From NCBI RefSeq assembly GCF_000002985.6, contig NC_003284.9, positions 14,322,001 through 14,386,000 of the forward strand: a stretch of DNA of 64,000 nt, written 5' to 3'. The DNA is from Caenorhabditis elegans. Taxonomy: Eukaryota > Nematoda > Chromadorea > Rhabditida > Rhabditidae. The notes under the pieces were generated by a model, which worked only from the letters and a program-made list of their open reading frames with translations, made no database searches and had not been told where the DNA came from. The first letter of the stretch is position 1, and the number at the start of each line of letters is the position of its first letter. The translations under genes were made by a program, and so were the position numbers. Positions 26,687 through 41,405 of the stretch are shown here, piece by piece.

Positions 26687-26938
26687 ATGAAATCTCAAAT
26701 ATGCTCTGCTTCCAAAAGACCTACGTCAATTCACAAAATGGTAACAAGAAGTCAATTGAAACCAAGCGTTGCGTCAACTCGACAAATTGATCCTGATGTT
26801 CTTAAACTGGATAGAGCTGAAGCTTTAGAAAAACTTCGCGGGTGGAGGCCGCCGAAAAGAAGAGAGTTGTGTTGGAACTTGAAGAGGAAGATGATGCTGA
26901 TGTTTGAGTCATGTTTTTTATTTATTTATATTTTTTGA
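26687..26938 (+). pseudogene. Frameshifted relic of a small acidic-tailed protein
   Basis: The frame from ATG 26687 reads sensibly through MVTRSQLKPSVASTRQIDPD and VLKLDRAEALEKLR to about 26839, then turns into an unlikely WRPPKRREL... tail. The next frame over from 26842 gives VEAAEKKRVVLELEEEDDAD then V and TGA. That is a natural continuation of the charged helix. The switch lies in a CGCGGGTGGAG context and no intron can explain it, so I read a small indel. AATAAA follows at about 26937. The parent gene is not recognised. Confidence 0.5.
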
Positions 26939-27511
26939 ATAAAAAGTAAAGTAGACAACGTTTGTATGAATGAAAACATTTAATTTTCACACTGGTAACA
27001 CTATTAACAAATTCTTCATGCTGCTTCTTATTGTGGAGTCATTTCTTAGATGATTTAATAACTTCCAACTTGAAAATTTTTTTTTTCAAAATCTCAAAAT
27101 TATCTGTCCATTATCTCATTGAGTTTCAGCCCAAATTTGGGAAATGACAATCGATTGTGACGTCCCGAGCTGCCAGTAACATTAACTTTTGGTGATTATG
27201 AAAAATATATCTTATCAACTTTTCATGAAAATTCTTAGACCCTATTAGCAAAAATTTTTATCCAGAATTGATAAGCAACGTAAAGCCAGCAACACTTTGT
27301 GAGAGAATGAAGAATTGTCGATCAAAACTGCATTCAATATTTGAGAAAGTTGTTAGCTTCATGATCATATTAATCATGAAAAACATTGGAAGTTCAGGTT
27401 CACTAAACAGAACGTCGTTTCATATAAAAACTTTTATTCGCTTCAACATGTGATCTTTTTTTTATTGAAACGCTGTACAAAATTAAAATATTATTTTAGT
27501 GCGTAGATAAA

Positions 27512-27735
27512 TTACTTTTCTGAAAAATTTCTTGTCGGCAGAAATACGTTTCATAAAATTTTAATGCATACATTTAAGTAAATTTTTGAATAGATTTCAT
27601 TGAAGTTGTTGAATGAATTTTGGAGAATACTTACGTTTTTCGGCAAATTCTTTTTCCATACTCTTGTCGGCTTGTTTTGTTGTAAACCTGACTTTTTGTA
27701 AACTTTAATTTTTCTAAATTTTAATAACTTGCACA
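27512..27735 (-). other. Possible tiny spliced coding remnant
   Basis: A coding-like 53-nt exon at 27687-27635 (FTTKQADKSMEKEFAEK) has an AAAAAGTCAG acceptor and a GTAAGT donor. It can join an 8-nt terminal exon at 27519-27512 that ends in TAA after TTTTTCAG. No convincing first exon is seen. It may be a small gene, the end of a longer one, or a relic. Confidence 0.25.
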
Positions 27736-28139
27736 TCTATAAGTTATCTTGCTTATCTTCATTGTTTTCGGTACGCACAATGTGCACAAAAAGCTAGGAA
27801 AATTTCCAATAAAATGTTGCGCGTCAAATTGAATGCAGAACATGCCAACGTGTTTGCACATTTGGCCTTATTATTTCTTTTACCCTCTCAACCCTCCACT
27901 TTTGTCACGATATATTTCATTGATTTGCTCTGGCAGTGTGCAAATGATTGTCTGTATTTCAGACAGCTAACTATGAAACGTTTCCGAATAAATAATAGAA
28001 ACCAAATCAATAATACCTGTTGGAAGTTGGGATTGTTTTCGCTTTTGTTGTATGAATTAATTTTCCAGCTCATAATTTACTTCTTTTCTTTTTAAAAATT
28101 CATACATTACTGACATGTTTTCAGAAATTTGTCAGGGAA

Positions 28140-30043
<1,904 letters not shown>

Positions 30044-31784
30044 TCACATAAGGTCTCAAGGCCCCGCCACGACTATATTCAAAACAGTGATGCATCTTTT
30101 ACCCTACCATAATCTTGATCTCCGTTGATGTTTCGTACAGTACTTTGCTCTTTTGGTGAATTTTTTAAGAAATATGCATATGTAAAAAACGTCTAACTAT
30201 GAAAACGTTGCTCGAAATTCTGTCTACATTTTTGTTGTCATCGGTTTTTGTCAATTCAACATTAAAAGTAAGACTTTGCGGACATATTTTGGCGTACTTG
30301 TGTATTACATGCCCTCATTTTAATGGTAATTTTTTAAGTTATGGAAAATAAAAACGTGAACCACATTTTTGTATTTCTAGGCTTAGGATATAACATTTTC
30401 TAAGCCTAAAGAGGAAAAATGCATATCACGTTTTATTTAATTGGAAGAATTAGGGAAAATTTAATTTAATTTGAAAATGAGGGCAAGTAATACATAAGTA
30501 CCTATTTTGGTTGCTGCCCTTAACTAACAACAACTAAACAACTAGAATTTTTAAAAACAACTCAATAAAAAAGTTTTCTAAACATATGTTTGCCAATTTG
30601 CAATTGGTTTACCCTGCATGTAAAATTTGGAACACGTTACTTAAATATTTCAACTTTACAGCTATTTTTTTTAATCCATTGTTTATTTAAAAGTTTTAAT
30701 CAAAAGTCGTATTCTGCAAAATTGTTGCTGTTTTAACGTTTCAATTTCAACATTTATAAGTTTCGATTGACAACACAAATGGAGACATGTTTTTTGGCGG
30801 TTGTTGTTGCTCTTCAAATGTATCTGATTCTCTGATTTTCCACATATTGTGGTTTGCAAAATAAGTAATAAAAAATTATATTTAAAGACTGTTCACTATT
30901 TGTCACGTTTTCATAATTGGGAACAATAGGTGTAGTTATAAATTTCGAAGACCACTCTCTAACTTATTTTTGGAAGATATTATATTGTAATAATTGCACT
31001 TTACTCATGTGTTCACTGAAAAAAAAATACTTAGAAAAACTTCATTGTGACTCTCTGGTGTGATGTAAGTAATTTAATTGCAAACAATTTTTTTGTTGCT
31101 ATAACTATTTATGTAAAAACGACATATTCCTGAAATACAAATGGTTGGAGCTTCGATGACAAAATCGACCCGTCAGATAGCTGCTCTTGGATTCTCGACA
31201 TCATGGTTAATATTCTGCCATCCGAGGTATTAAAGTCGTGTTTTATTCTAAAACGTTACTTTTATGCAATGTCTGTTGAAGCAGTAGTATGTGGTTAGAA
31301 ATCTTTCATATACTCATATCAAATGTATAATACACATTATCAGAAAAATAAATACACAATAATGTTAATGCTTATTAAAATGAAGTAGTCTCTAAGTCAG
31401 AAACATTTGGTTCTGGAAGTGAACAGACCCGCGAATGTATACTTATTAAAACTTCATGTTGGTAAGAAATACAACTGAACATAAATTGTTTTGAATACAA
31501 TTTAGGTTCAGAAGTATAAACTTTTAAATGAATTCATACGGGGGCGATAAAAACAGAGTAAAAATTCTTTATACACCGGATGGGCAAAACTTTGGGTGGG
31601 AAACTATAACACGTGAGAAGTTTGAAAATCACAACCAAAAAAACTACAAGGAAGTTGGGCACTAAAAAGGCTGATGAATTGGAATAGTATCACATTAGAA
31701 ATTGTTTGAACTAATGAAAAGTTTAAAAATTGGAAAAGAAAAGGAATTCGGATTAATAAAATGCATTTGAAAACAAACAAAAGT
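30044..31784. other. Spacer between wdr-5.2 and irk-3 3' ends
   Basis: The two genes converge here. It contains one MITE (30293-30502) and otherwise AT-rich DNA with no supported exon. Confidence 0.6.
30293..30502. mobile_element. 210-bp MITE with 8-bp target duplication
   Basis: Inverted ends CGTACTTGTGTATTACATG and CAAGTAATACATAAGTACC enclose about 150 bp. Exact 8-bp direct repeats TATTTTGG flank it at 30285-30292 and 30503-30510. The target size is hAT-like, but the termini differ from those of the element at 20656. There is no coding capacity. Confidence 0.8.
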
Positions 31785-34700
31785 CTATAGGAAACCAGAT
31801 GCATTATGATGATGCTCGTCTTCTGTTTCTTCGGTTTCGATAGTTTGCGCATCAAAATCGCAGACTCTGAAAATTTGAATAATATGCATATTTTCAAAAG
31901 GCTCAACACTAATTCTTGTCTTAAACTATGGTTTTTGAAATTTTCATTGCTTATCACGTTTGTTAACCTACCTTTCAGTCTGGTCAAAAAATGAGTAGTG
32001 TACTTCATACTTGGATAGCTTCTCGTTCATCAACACCATCGGTTTGAATCTGAAATTATCCATTAAGGTTCATTTTTGTAAATGTAGCACGAGCAGGCGT
32101 GCATAGAAATTTTAGGTACTGTTAAAAATCAAACAGCTGCATGATAATTTTGGGGTTCCTGAATTAGTTCAACCTTCAAATAATTAGTTTTAAAAGATAC
32201 ATATACATTGACCGTGTTTCAATAGTAGCCAATTTTCTATTTTTAACGTTTATCCAGCAGAAAAGTAAAACATCTGCGCTTAAAAACACCTTATTTAACA
32301 AACAATTTGCGCGGTTTTTCGAATTTTTAATAGTAAAACGTTTATGCTAATATTCACCATTGTTAACTTTTACTGGGTTATTTTTGATGACACTAAATGT
32401 ATTGAAAATATTATTCAATTAATCAATAATTTATTTCCCGTGTGGAATTGTTTCTTCCACTGATTTTTTTGACGTTAACTTACTTGTAACCCCATAAAAT
32501 TTCGTCGGGTAAAAATGACGTCCTTGCTTGAAACGTCATTCCTGTTGCTTCGACTATTCCTTCGACTGTCATTATTAATTCAAAATCGGCTTTCTGAAAA
32601 ATCAAAATATACTCCAAACACTTCAAAAACGAAAACATACCACAATATTTTCTCGTGACATTCCATAAAGTGGACTGTCTTCATTTATAACATGACGGAC
32701 AATAATGGGCCAGAGTAGTAATACACGATCCCATCCACTATCATAACCAACGTTCATATCCTTAACACCAATTAATTCTCGATCACCTCTCTGAAAATTG
32801 GTTTGGATTAAAAAAAAGGGAATTCGCCTTTTTATTATGATTTTAGACAAGTCAGATTATTAGGAAGCAAAATTACATTAAAACTTTTCAAAAATATGCA
32901 CAGTTGTTGAAATGTTCAGTTTTTTAAAACCATAGTTTAATATCAACATGAACTTCACTTCAGTTTACTGGTTCATTTATTTATCACTTTTCTGTTTATT
33001 TATCACTTTTCTGTATTTATCACTTTTCTGTATTTATCACTTTTCTGTTTATCACTTTTCTGTCTATTTCTTACTATTAGAACTACTTCTATTTTATTAA
33101 GAACTACATACATATTACATTAAAGCTTTTAAACACCGTTAATAACAAGATATCATAATTCAGAATTTTCAAGCCAGGATCAGCCGCGCCGCGCGCGCGG
33201 CTGATCCGCGAAGCCAGGAACCGTAATAAAGTGCGAAAGGGAGTTAATTGGAGCGGCCGACACTTTCGGGGTTCCGCAGCTTGACGTGAAACGAGTAGCT
33301 TGGTGTGTACGCATCGTAGTGCGAACAGGTAGTTATTTGGAAGCGGACGACCTCATGGGAGCCATAATTCAAACATTCAACAATTCAAACAACTATTCCC
33401 TGAGCTAAAAAATCAACTTACACTGTTAATTTTCGAACAAGCCATGTAAAGTCGAACGTGAGACTCGGCTAAAAACAATTTTTCTTGAATATCAGCAAGC
33501 CTGATCATAAGTGTAGGCCGTTTATCGTGTTCATCTAAGGGCCCAATCACTGCCATTCTGGAGAAACGCATTTCCTGCAAAACTATATTGAAAATGGTTA
33601 CGATCGTCATGACAAACCTGCCGCCGCTTTTTTGGTCTTAAAATTTTCGCAATAACGATTCCCGCTAAGATAGTTTGTAAAAAGACTCCTACGACGCATT
33701 GTACGCAAAGCGTTAGATATGCAGGTGGACATAAATCCGTCATGTACCGCAGTCCGTATCCGATGGTATGTTGTGATTCCATACTGCAAAACGTTAATTT
33801 GAATTTTCATTTATTTTGCGTTTATTCAGTTTAAAGACAAAGGTTTTCAATTCCAAAAACAAAATGAAGTTAACAGGATTGTGCTTACTTTATCACTTTT
33901 GAGTTTTTCCCTCAAAAAGCCTAATATTCATTTATACTTATCTCCAAATGTTTTGTGTATAATTTTCCTCTTATTGTTTTTGTGAAGACACATTTTTCCA
34001 AGCTTGCTTGCTTTCCGTCATTAAATCACATTTGAACCCATTCATCCAAATATTCTATCACGTGAAACATATCATAACAAACGAAATTTTGATGGAGAGG
34101 ACACAAATTTTGCGAGGAAAACTAATTAGTGGCTAAGTACGGGGTTGTTGAAGAGTGAACGATATTGTTCTGATTTTTCAAATTATTCAAGGGTGATGCA
34201 CAAAGTTGAAATGGAAAAACACAACGTCTGACTATATTCTAGGTTGTGCTTCAATGAATGTAAAGCCGATAACATTTAAGGACCACTTAAGTTATGTGTA
34301 TCTTATTTAGAGAAAGGTCTTTTTCAACAAAATGTTGCTTTTAATACTGTTCATAAATATAAGTTGTCCTGCTTCACACTCAACTCGGCGTCATACCCCT
34401 TCTCTAATCTAAAAACTTCCAGAAAAGCTTCTTCCTTGGCTCGAAAGAATAACAAAAAAATACTCTAATCTTTGGGCAAATAAGATGTCTGGCTCCTCTC
34501 CCCATGTTTCGCAAGAAAAAAAACAAACAAAACAAATCAATACGTAGTGGCAAAGAACCTATAATTAAAAATGGAACACCGGAACGAAAGTATTTGCTTT
34601 GTTAAAAATTTTAACTTAGAATGATCTAATACAAAACACATAAAAATTAGCCTAAGCACACAACGTTCAGATTACTGTTCTCACTTTTAAGCTAGCGAGA

Positions 34701-37056
34701 AAAGCAAAGTTTAATTGGTTTTTTTTTTTTTGAAAACGTTTTGTGTCAAAATCATTTTTCAGCAATAGTTAGAAAGTTCTTAGAATCTAAAATGCTATTG
34801 TTGTAAAATTGTTTTTTTAAACAATTGTTTTCATTTTAAAAAAATTCATTTTATCTGAATTTTTTCATTCTTTATTCACCCTGTTCAAAGATCAGTACAA
34901 CTTTCCTGTACAAATTTTAAAACCCTGGGTTCGAATTGTGTCACTTCTTTTTTTTCTTTAGCTGTCGCCCTCATACGTCACAAATCCAATTTTCGCACAT
35001 CTTTTATTATGTTACCCTTCTCTTCCCCATTTTAGTCTTCCTGGCCAGTTAGCGTCTCTTTTTCGGAAATTGAATTTGAAATCAATAAGTTATGTAACAT
35101 GATGGATTTGAACAATTTTCAGAGTTCAGATTTTTGGTTTATTTCATCATCGCGGAAGATCAAAAATCAAGAAATGTTTTTTACGTTCAACCATGTGAAA
35201 CTTTCATCATTTTTCTTTTTTTCTGTCAAAGAACATACCTGAACAAAAAAGCACTAATAAGCGTGTCAACGTTGGCAATACATGATTCATCCTGTAAAAA
35301 AATCATAATTAGTTAACAAAAATGTGTTTTCGAAAAATGTCAAAATAGTTTTAATCGAAAATTTGTAAATCTTATTTATAAAATATTACCTTTTTCACCG
35401 TCTTCAACCTTGATATCACGTAGTAGATAACTGCAAAAATTGTCCACGATACAATGAAGCCGAGTAAAAACAGTATGCAAATTGTCCTCCAATTGCATTC
35501 AATGATAAGGTGAAACCAGTTTCTGCAATACCTCCATCTATACAGACGGTGCGAACACCCGTCGTTTTCTCAGGGGGGTGGAAGGAGCACACGATAGGGT
35601 TATGGAAGGATGCGTAAAGGGAAAAAAGCCAATGACTTGTGGTAGAAGTGAAATGCGAATTGAGGTGTATTGAGGTGTATTAAAGGAAGAAAATATTTTT
35701 GAACAGTTGAAGTGTTGGTACAACTTTGGAGATGATTTTCACCATATTCTTGACGAAATCGTGAAAATGAATAATGTTACTTTAAGCCATGCATTTTTAT
35801 TCTTTAAAAAATTATTCCGAGTAAAATTCACATTTCTAATTTCAAAATAAACTAATTGCTAATTTCCATTCGTCTGTGGTTTTTTCAACTGATTTTTTAG
35901 ATTTAAAGTTTCTGATGCAACATTGAAAGCAAAAGTTTGATGAATAATAAAGCAAGTTTTAATATTCCACACATTAAAAACTGATACATCTTTAAAAGAT
36001 AATAGTATTCTGTGTTTTGATAATTTTCTGGTGATTATTTCCTAATTTTCAGAAAGTTTAAGCAATCTTCAAAGATAATCTGTTTTTAAAATTTTTGCTT
36101 CTAGACAGAAAATCTTTAAAATCTAAATCATTGATGTTTTATTTAGGTGTTATTTTTAGAAAATAAAAGTAAGACTTTTTTTAATATTTCAAAACACAAC
36201 AAAAGCTGTTCAAAAAAATCTACTCACTACTTAACAAAAAGCTTATAGTCACTTTTGGGCAAAAATCAATGACAGTGATATACGACGGTTGACAAGTGAT
36301 AACAATACAAAAAAAGCATGCACTCACTTGTATGCTTGACGAAATCGTTCCGGAATTTGAATATTGTTGAGTAGAGTTTTACCATCCTTTGATACCAAGC
36401 GAGCTCGTTGCACACCAAGTTCTGGAGCTGAACTGGAGAGTCGCCAACCGTCTGAAAATTAAATTTGAACAATTTCAAACTAGCAAAGGTTTTTTGGAGG
36501 ACAACTTAGTTTTGCTAAACTTCAGTGTTTTCTTTCACTCTGGTTGTATGTTGCTTTTATTTATTTTTTCCCAAAAATCAGATTTTGAGTTTGAAAATTT
36601 AATGCTCTTCTTTAGAGAATATAGTGTGTACTTATGTTGTATCCGTACCCCAAAAATTGTTTTTAAAGTGAGTTTAAATTACTTTATAAAGTTCTGAAAA
36701 CTACCATTCTTAAGCTGAAAAAATGGTAACGGTATTTTTCAAAATGGTCAACAAATTTGGGGTTTGGCACAAAGAGTATGTCATTATTTTGTCATTATAT
36801 ATTTTTTGTTTCAGAAAAGTCTTTTCCCAAATACAAAACTTTTCATCTCGTGGTTGTCGAGGTAGTCAAGCGTAAGCTCTTGAACTTTCTTCCTCTTATT
36901 TTCATCCATTTTCCAGACGCTTGACTACCTCTTCCACCCACTCTCAATAAGACTATCATCGTTTTTTTTTCTAGTTCCGGACGATGTAAACTCACTCAGC
37001 TCCTTTTTTGCTCCATTTTCACCAGATAATCGTTCAAGTTCTTCAGCCAACGACAT
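31785..37056 (-). CDS. irk-3: Inward-rectifier potassium channel (Kir), IRK-3
   Basis: Kir channels are tetrameric plasma-membrane K+ channels gated by PIP2. Ten minus-strand exons: 37056-36996, 36451-36328, 35522-35390, 35291-35239, 33783-33618, 33574-33422, 32790-32641, 32593-32484, 32049-31972 and 31866-31785. They join in phase to 369 aa. RARLVSKDG precedes TM1 (about residues 73-95). The selectivity filter TIGYG is at 130-134, flanked by Cys110 and Cys142, the conserved Kir extracellular disulfide spacing. TM2 is about 146-170, followed by the PIP2-binding RPKKRR. The cytoplasmic domain has AESHVRLY (Glu216), [16 protein letters not shown] and [16 protein letters not shown]. Gln160 occupies the TM2 position that is Asp in strongly rectifying Kir2.1. 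The start is the ATG just after TTTTCAG ACCACGAGT. Intron 4 (33784-35238) is longest. Confidence 0.93.
32975..33070 (+). repeat. Short tandem repeat in irk-3 intron
   Basis: About five copies of a 14-20 bp unit related to TATCACTTTTCTGTATT, irregular in length, in the intron between exons 6 and 7. Confidence 0.85.
33171..33218. repeat. GC-rich 31-nt palindrome between 8-bp direct repeats
   Basis: GGATCAGCCGCGC and its inverse form a hairpin at 33177-33207. It lies between exact AAGCCAGG copies at 33171-33178 and 33211-33218, and a GC-rich block of unusual composition continues to about 33365. It sits in an irk-3 intron. It could be a tiny insertion with target duplication, or a structured element. 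Confidence 0.6.
35723..36327 (-). other. Part of irk-3 intron 2
   Basis: AT-rich intronic DNA without repeats or exons that I can support. Confidence 0.5.
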
Positions 37057-37631
37057 ACTCGTGGTCTGAAAATATAGAAAGTAAGAAAACTTATTCAAGA
37101 AAATAGCGGGAAACCAACAAAATTTATGATGAAATAATAATGATTCAGTAAAAAAGAAATGGTATTAAAAAGTTGGTGCGTGTAGATTTAGCGAACTTGG
37201 AAATGGATAATTATAGGGCAATAACTCTACCGTAGGATTGATATATTTCAAATTTGGAAGGGGCCTTAAATTGAGGAATTGTTTTTTTGGGTTGAATAAA
37301 GCTTCAATCTAAAAAAGAATTCATTTTCATATTAAGTGATTTTTAAACCACAGAACACTTTCTGAAAACATGAATCTTGTAAGAACCGGATGAGATCAAT
37401 AAGTCTAACTGCAAGGATGTTAGACAAACAGGCTGGAAATATTTTTTTAGAAGTTGTCTTAAAATTATTCAACAAAATTTCAATTTCATAAAACGTTAAT
37501 TTAATCACGTTCAAACCTGAATATTCTCTAACTCAATGGACCTTCTAAAAATTGGTTAAAAAATGGGGAGGAAGGAATTGAAATGTGATATGGCTCGAAA
37601 GCGTCGTTAGTTGCGGTAAACGTTGAAGAAA

Positions 37632-37649
37632 CCCCCCCCCCCCCCCCCC
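37632..37649 (+). repeat. Poly-C tract, 18 nt
   Basis: Longest uninterrupted C run of the window, about 580 bp upstream of the irk-3 start. Confidence 0.95.
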
Positions 37650-40237
37650 TCCTTTCTTCCTTTCCTTCTTTTGTCCTCTCCTCTTTTGGTCAAATGACGC
37701 GTTTTCCTACAGAGCACGAGAAAAGAGCAACAGGAGCAAAGCAAAAAATCAAGCTTAAGTCCGTGACGCCTTGAACAAGGACAAATGATCATGTTGATGA
37801 TGATGAAGAGAGAAAAGAAAAGATGAATAAGAGATATAGGAAAAAGGCAAAAAAGGACATGTCTCCTCCTCCCACCGGACCGGATTTTCTGTGTCAACGA
37901 AGAGGACAACATTCTGAAAAAGAGCACAAGAGTAGTGCAATTTGGAAGATGTTGAACATGTTCGAAAATTTCGTTGGAGACTTGTGTAATTCAAAATTTT
38001 CTATTATTTCACTAACTACAATACATCGGTGCATCAGTGATAATCACGCTTTGGCTTTTCAGATAACTTTTCTGTGAAGTTTATTAGTTTAAAAGTTCTA
38101 TGACAGTTTTGATTTGAAATAGATTCAAAGGCAAAAATGAAATGTGCAAAAATTAAAACATTCAGCAGATTTATTTTGAAAACTTTGAATTTTCAAAAGT
38201 CTTATTTTTGCGGCACATTTCTTGTTTCACCTAGTGAAAACATTCGTTTTTCCACGAAGAAAATAAGGCGTCTCTTGTGTTGAAGGAACACATTCTTCAT
38301 GATTGCTTTTGAAGATTCTCAAAATAATTGCTTTTAGAAAATTGTGAAAACAATACAAGCTACATGGCCATAATTCTGCGATAGCTCCACGGTTTTGCTA
38401 GTTATTTGCTCAAAAATTAAATTATGAATGTTTTATTATTTTTATTAGTATGTACTAAAATAAGACAGTTATAAGTTTAAGGAAATACCAACAGAAAAGT
38501 GTTTCAAAAATTTTGAATTTTAAATAAAGACCTGTACTGTGCTTAAGATTAGGCAAACTATACATAACCGGTGTGATGACTTCAACAATTTTTTTAATTC
38601 AAAAATCCATGGCACAACAGAAGTGGAAGCAAAGATAAAGAAATGGAAATGAAAGAATCGAGCTTATAAATCTTACTCTTTTATTCTTTACCATGACCGC
38701 GCCCCGGAAAAACATATTTATATACCTTTACTATTTGTTAGGAAAGTTTTGCTTTTTCTAAAACTTTGAAAACACATTGCAGTTTTCATGAAAACCTGTT
38801 ATTATAAAGTCTGATAAATGTTTTCACACCTTCAAGTAGTCATTTTATAAGTTTTGAAAAAATTCAGAGTAAAAAATCTATTAAAAAAAGGAGAAAAATT
38901 GCCTAACTCAAAAAGAACTAAAGAACATTTCAAAATCAGTCAACCTTGCGAACACATTCATCCTACTTTAAATCCATTTTTCAAAGTAGGCCACACATTT
39001 AATCTTTCAAAACGCAGTAAAAAAATTGAGGAACACGCTATTAAAGTGTCATGTTGGATAAGTTGGAAAATATCAAAGAGGATTATTTACATTGACATTA
39101 TTTTGAAAACAAATCAAATTGAACACAGGTTTTGAAGGAAGTTGTTGTGTTAAACATTGAGTTATTTCAGGGGGTTCGATGATTAGAAAGGAAATATATT
39201 TAGTTATCGAATGACTACTAAAATATTCATAAAAATCTTTAAAAAAAATAATTTTTTACATCTCTTGATAAAGTTTGGGCAACGGTTAGAACACTTTTGC
39301 GGGGGTAGGATAGAGCTAAAAAGATGGAGAAAAGAGCAAAAAAAGGCAAAAACTCACGCTTTTTCTATTAGATTTTATAAAACCACAATTTTCCCACACT
39401 TCGTCGACAACGTCCCCCTCTTCGTCAGTCATAATATAGTTGGATTGGCGCTTTTTTCAGTGATTTATGCTTTAATGACGAACAGAAAATAATAATAATA
39501 GTTGATATACCAAATGTAGACCGAGGAAAATAGTGAATTTTCGAGGAATGACAAGCCAAACCAAGAGTTGGGAATCGAAATATATTTAGAGTTCGTTTTA
39601 TTGTGCTCCGTTTTCGTTTCGTTACAACGTTAAACACACCACGGCATAGAAATGCGCTTCGGGTGCTTTTTTCTAATTAGAGAGCAAAAACGACGGGGGA
39701 AATAGAAAAAAAAAGTGAAGTGAAAATGAATGATAGGACACTCCTCTTCGACTTCTTCATGTGTCAAGAAGATGCCATAGGGGGTTTTCAATTTTTCATG
39801 GAAATTAGTGCAGCATTCAAACTCCAAAAGTGACAGATAGATTGAAATTCTGAATGCAAATGAGTTTGCAAAAAAAAAACACATTGTGAGCATTTTTTGC
39901 TCATTAAATTGATTTTTAAATAGAAAAAAATCATCTGATAATTAAGAGGAATGAAACAAATTGTTTACAATATAAAGGTGGAGGCATTCGAATAATGGCC
40001 AATTCAATTTTTATGATTATCCAAGATTCCACTTAATACGGACAAATCAAAAAAAAAATTTAAAAGCTATAGAAGATTTAATTTGAAAAAATTCCCTTTA
40101 GTTTCTTGAAGTATCATCATTACTTATATATAAAAAAATAGTGTGGGTCTGTCCATAGTTTGTAGTCTATGTAGTCTTTGTAGTCTGTGACGTCATCCCT
40201 AAAGTCACTGAGAGTTGTGGGCGGGGCCAGTCACCCT

Positions 40238-40330
40238 TCGTGGCGAGACCCATCGTTGCGAGACCCTTCGTGGCGAGACCCATCGTGGCGAGACCCATCG
40301 TGGCGAGACCCATCGTGGCGAGACCCATAC
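40238..40330 (+). repeat. Tandem array of 15-18 bp GAGACCC units
   Basis: About six copies of CTTCGTGGCGAGACC or CATCGTGGCGAGACC. A second array of about seven copies with CGTGGTGAGACCC lies at 40967-41083 in the next block. The two arrays differ by a fixed C/T change, so each was homogenised separately. Confidence 0.9.
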
Positions 40331-40840
40331 ATTTTGGCGGGAATTTAAATTTTCTTCGAAATTTTTCGGCGGGAATTCAAATTTTCTGTGAAAATTTTTG
40401 GCGGTAGTTCAAATTTTCTTCAAAATTTTTTGGCGGGAATTCAAATTTTCTTTGAAAATTTTTGGCGTGAATTCAAATTTTCTGAAACATTTTTGGCGGG
40501 AATTCAAATTTTCTCTGAAAATTTTTGGCGGGAATTTAAATTTTCTTTAAAATTTTTTGGCGGGAATTCAAATTTTCCGTGAAAAATTTTGGCGGGAATT
40601 CAAATTTTCTGTGAAAAATTTTGGCGGGAATTCAAATTTTCTGAAAAATTTTTGGCGGGAGTTCAAATTTTCTCTGAAACATTTTGGCGGGAATTTAAAT
40701 TTCCTTCAAAATTTTTTGGCGGGAATTCAAATTTTCTTTGAAAATTTTTGGCGTGAATTCAAATTTTCTGAAAAAAATTTGGCGGGAAATTCAAATTTTC
40801 AGTGAAAAAATTTTGGCGGGAAATTCAAATTTTCTATGAA
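40331..40840 (+). repeat. Tandem array of about 32-34 bp TTGGCGGGAATTC units
   Basis: Around 15 copies of TTTTTGGCGGGAATTCAAAT with a short variable TTTCTnTGAAAA linker. A second array of about seven copies, with the one-base-longer GGCGGGAAATTC, lies at 41091-41325. The peptides it encodes are repeat translations and not genes. Confidence 0.9.
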
Positions 40841-41352
40841 AAAAATATCATTACTTATATATAAAAAAATACAGTTCGTCTGTCCATAGTTTGTAGTCTA
40901 TGTAGTGTTTGTAGTCTGTGACGTCACACCCAAAGTCAGTGAGAGTTGTGGGCGGGGCCTGTCACCTTCGTCGGGAGACCCATCGTGGTGAGACCCTTCG
41001 TGGTGAGACCCATCGTGGTGAGACCCATCGTGGTGAGACCCTTCGTGGTGAGACCCATCGTGGTGAGACCCTTCGCGGTGAGACCCACATTTTTGGCGGG
41101 AAATTCAAATTTTCAGTGAAAAAAAATTTGGCGGGAAATTCAAATTTTCAGTGAAAAAATTTTGGCGGGAAATTCAAATTTTCAGTGAAAAAATTTTGGC
41201 GGGAAATTCAAATTTTCAGTGAAAAAACAATTTGGCGGGAAATTCAAATTTTCAGTGAAAAAGATTTTGACGGGAAATTCAAATTTTCTGAGGAAAACAT
41301 TTGGCGGGAAATTCAAATTTTGGTTCTGGAATCAATTTTTTGTTTCAGCACC

Positions 41353-41405
41353 TTCTGGAAGTTTCAAGAAAATTCTAGAATGTTCTAGAATCATCTGGAA
41401 AATTC
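41353..41405. promoter_or_regulatory. Extended heat-shock-element run (HSF-1 sites)
   Basis: Alternating TTC and GAA occur at exact 5-nt steps from 41353: TTC, GAA, TTC, GAA, TTC, GAA, TTC, GAA, then ATC, GAA, TTC. Ten of eleven positions are perfect, and the core is TTCTAGAATGTTCTAGAA at 41373-41390. Three alternating units already make a heat-shock element. The 10-bp period decays to the right to about 41440, so this looks like a micro-tandem expansion. HSE-bearing Helitrons in C. elegans are known from the literature as I recall it. Confidence 0.85.

Noticed and set aside
34916..34940. GGTTCGAATT resembling a tRNA B box
   Set aside because: No A box or cloverleaf upstream at tRNA spacing.
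38854..39135. 93-codon lysine-rich frame on the + strand
   Set aside because: Typical of AT-rich intergenic DNA; no splice context, motif or start context.
40388..41388. Repeated Phe/Lys-rich open frames
   Set aside because: Translations of the GGCGGGAATTC tandem arrays in the Helitron-like element.
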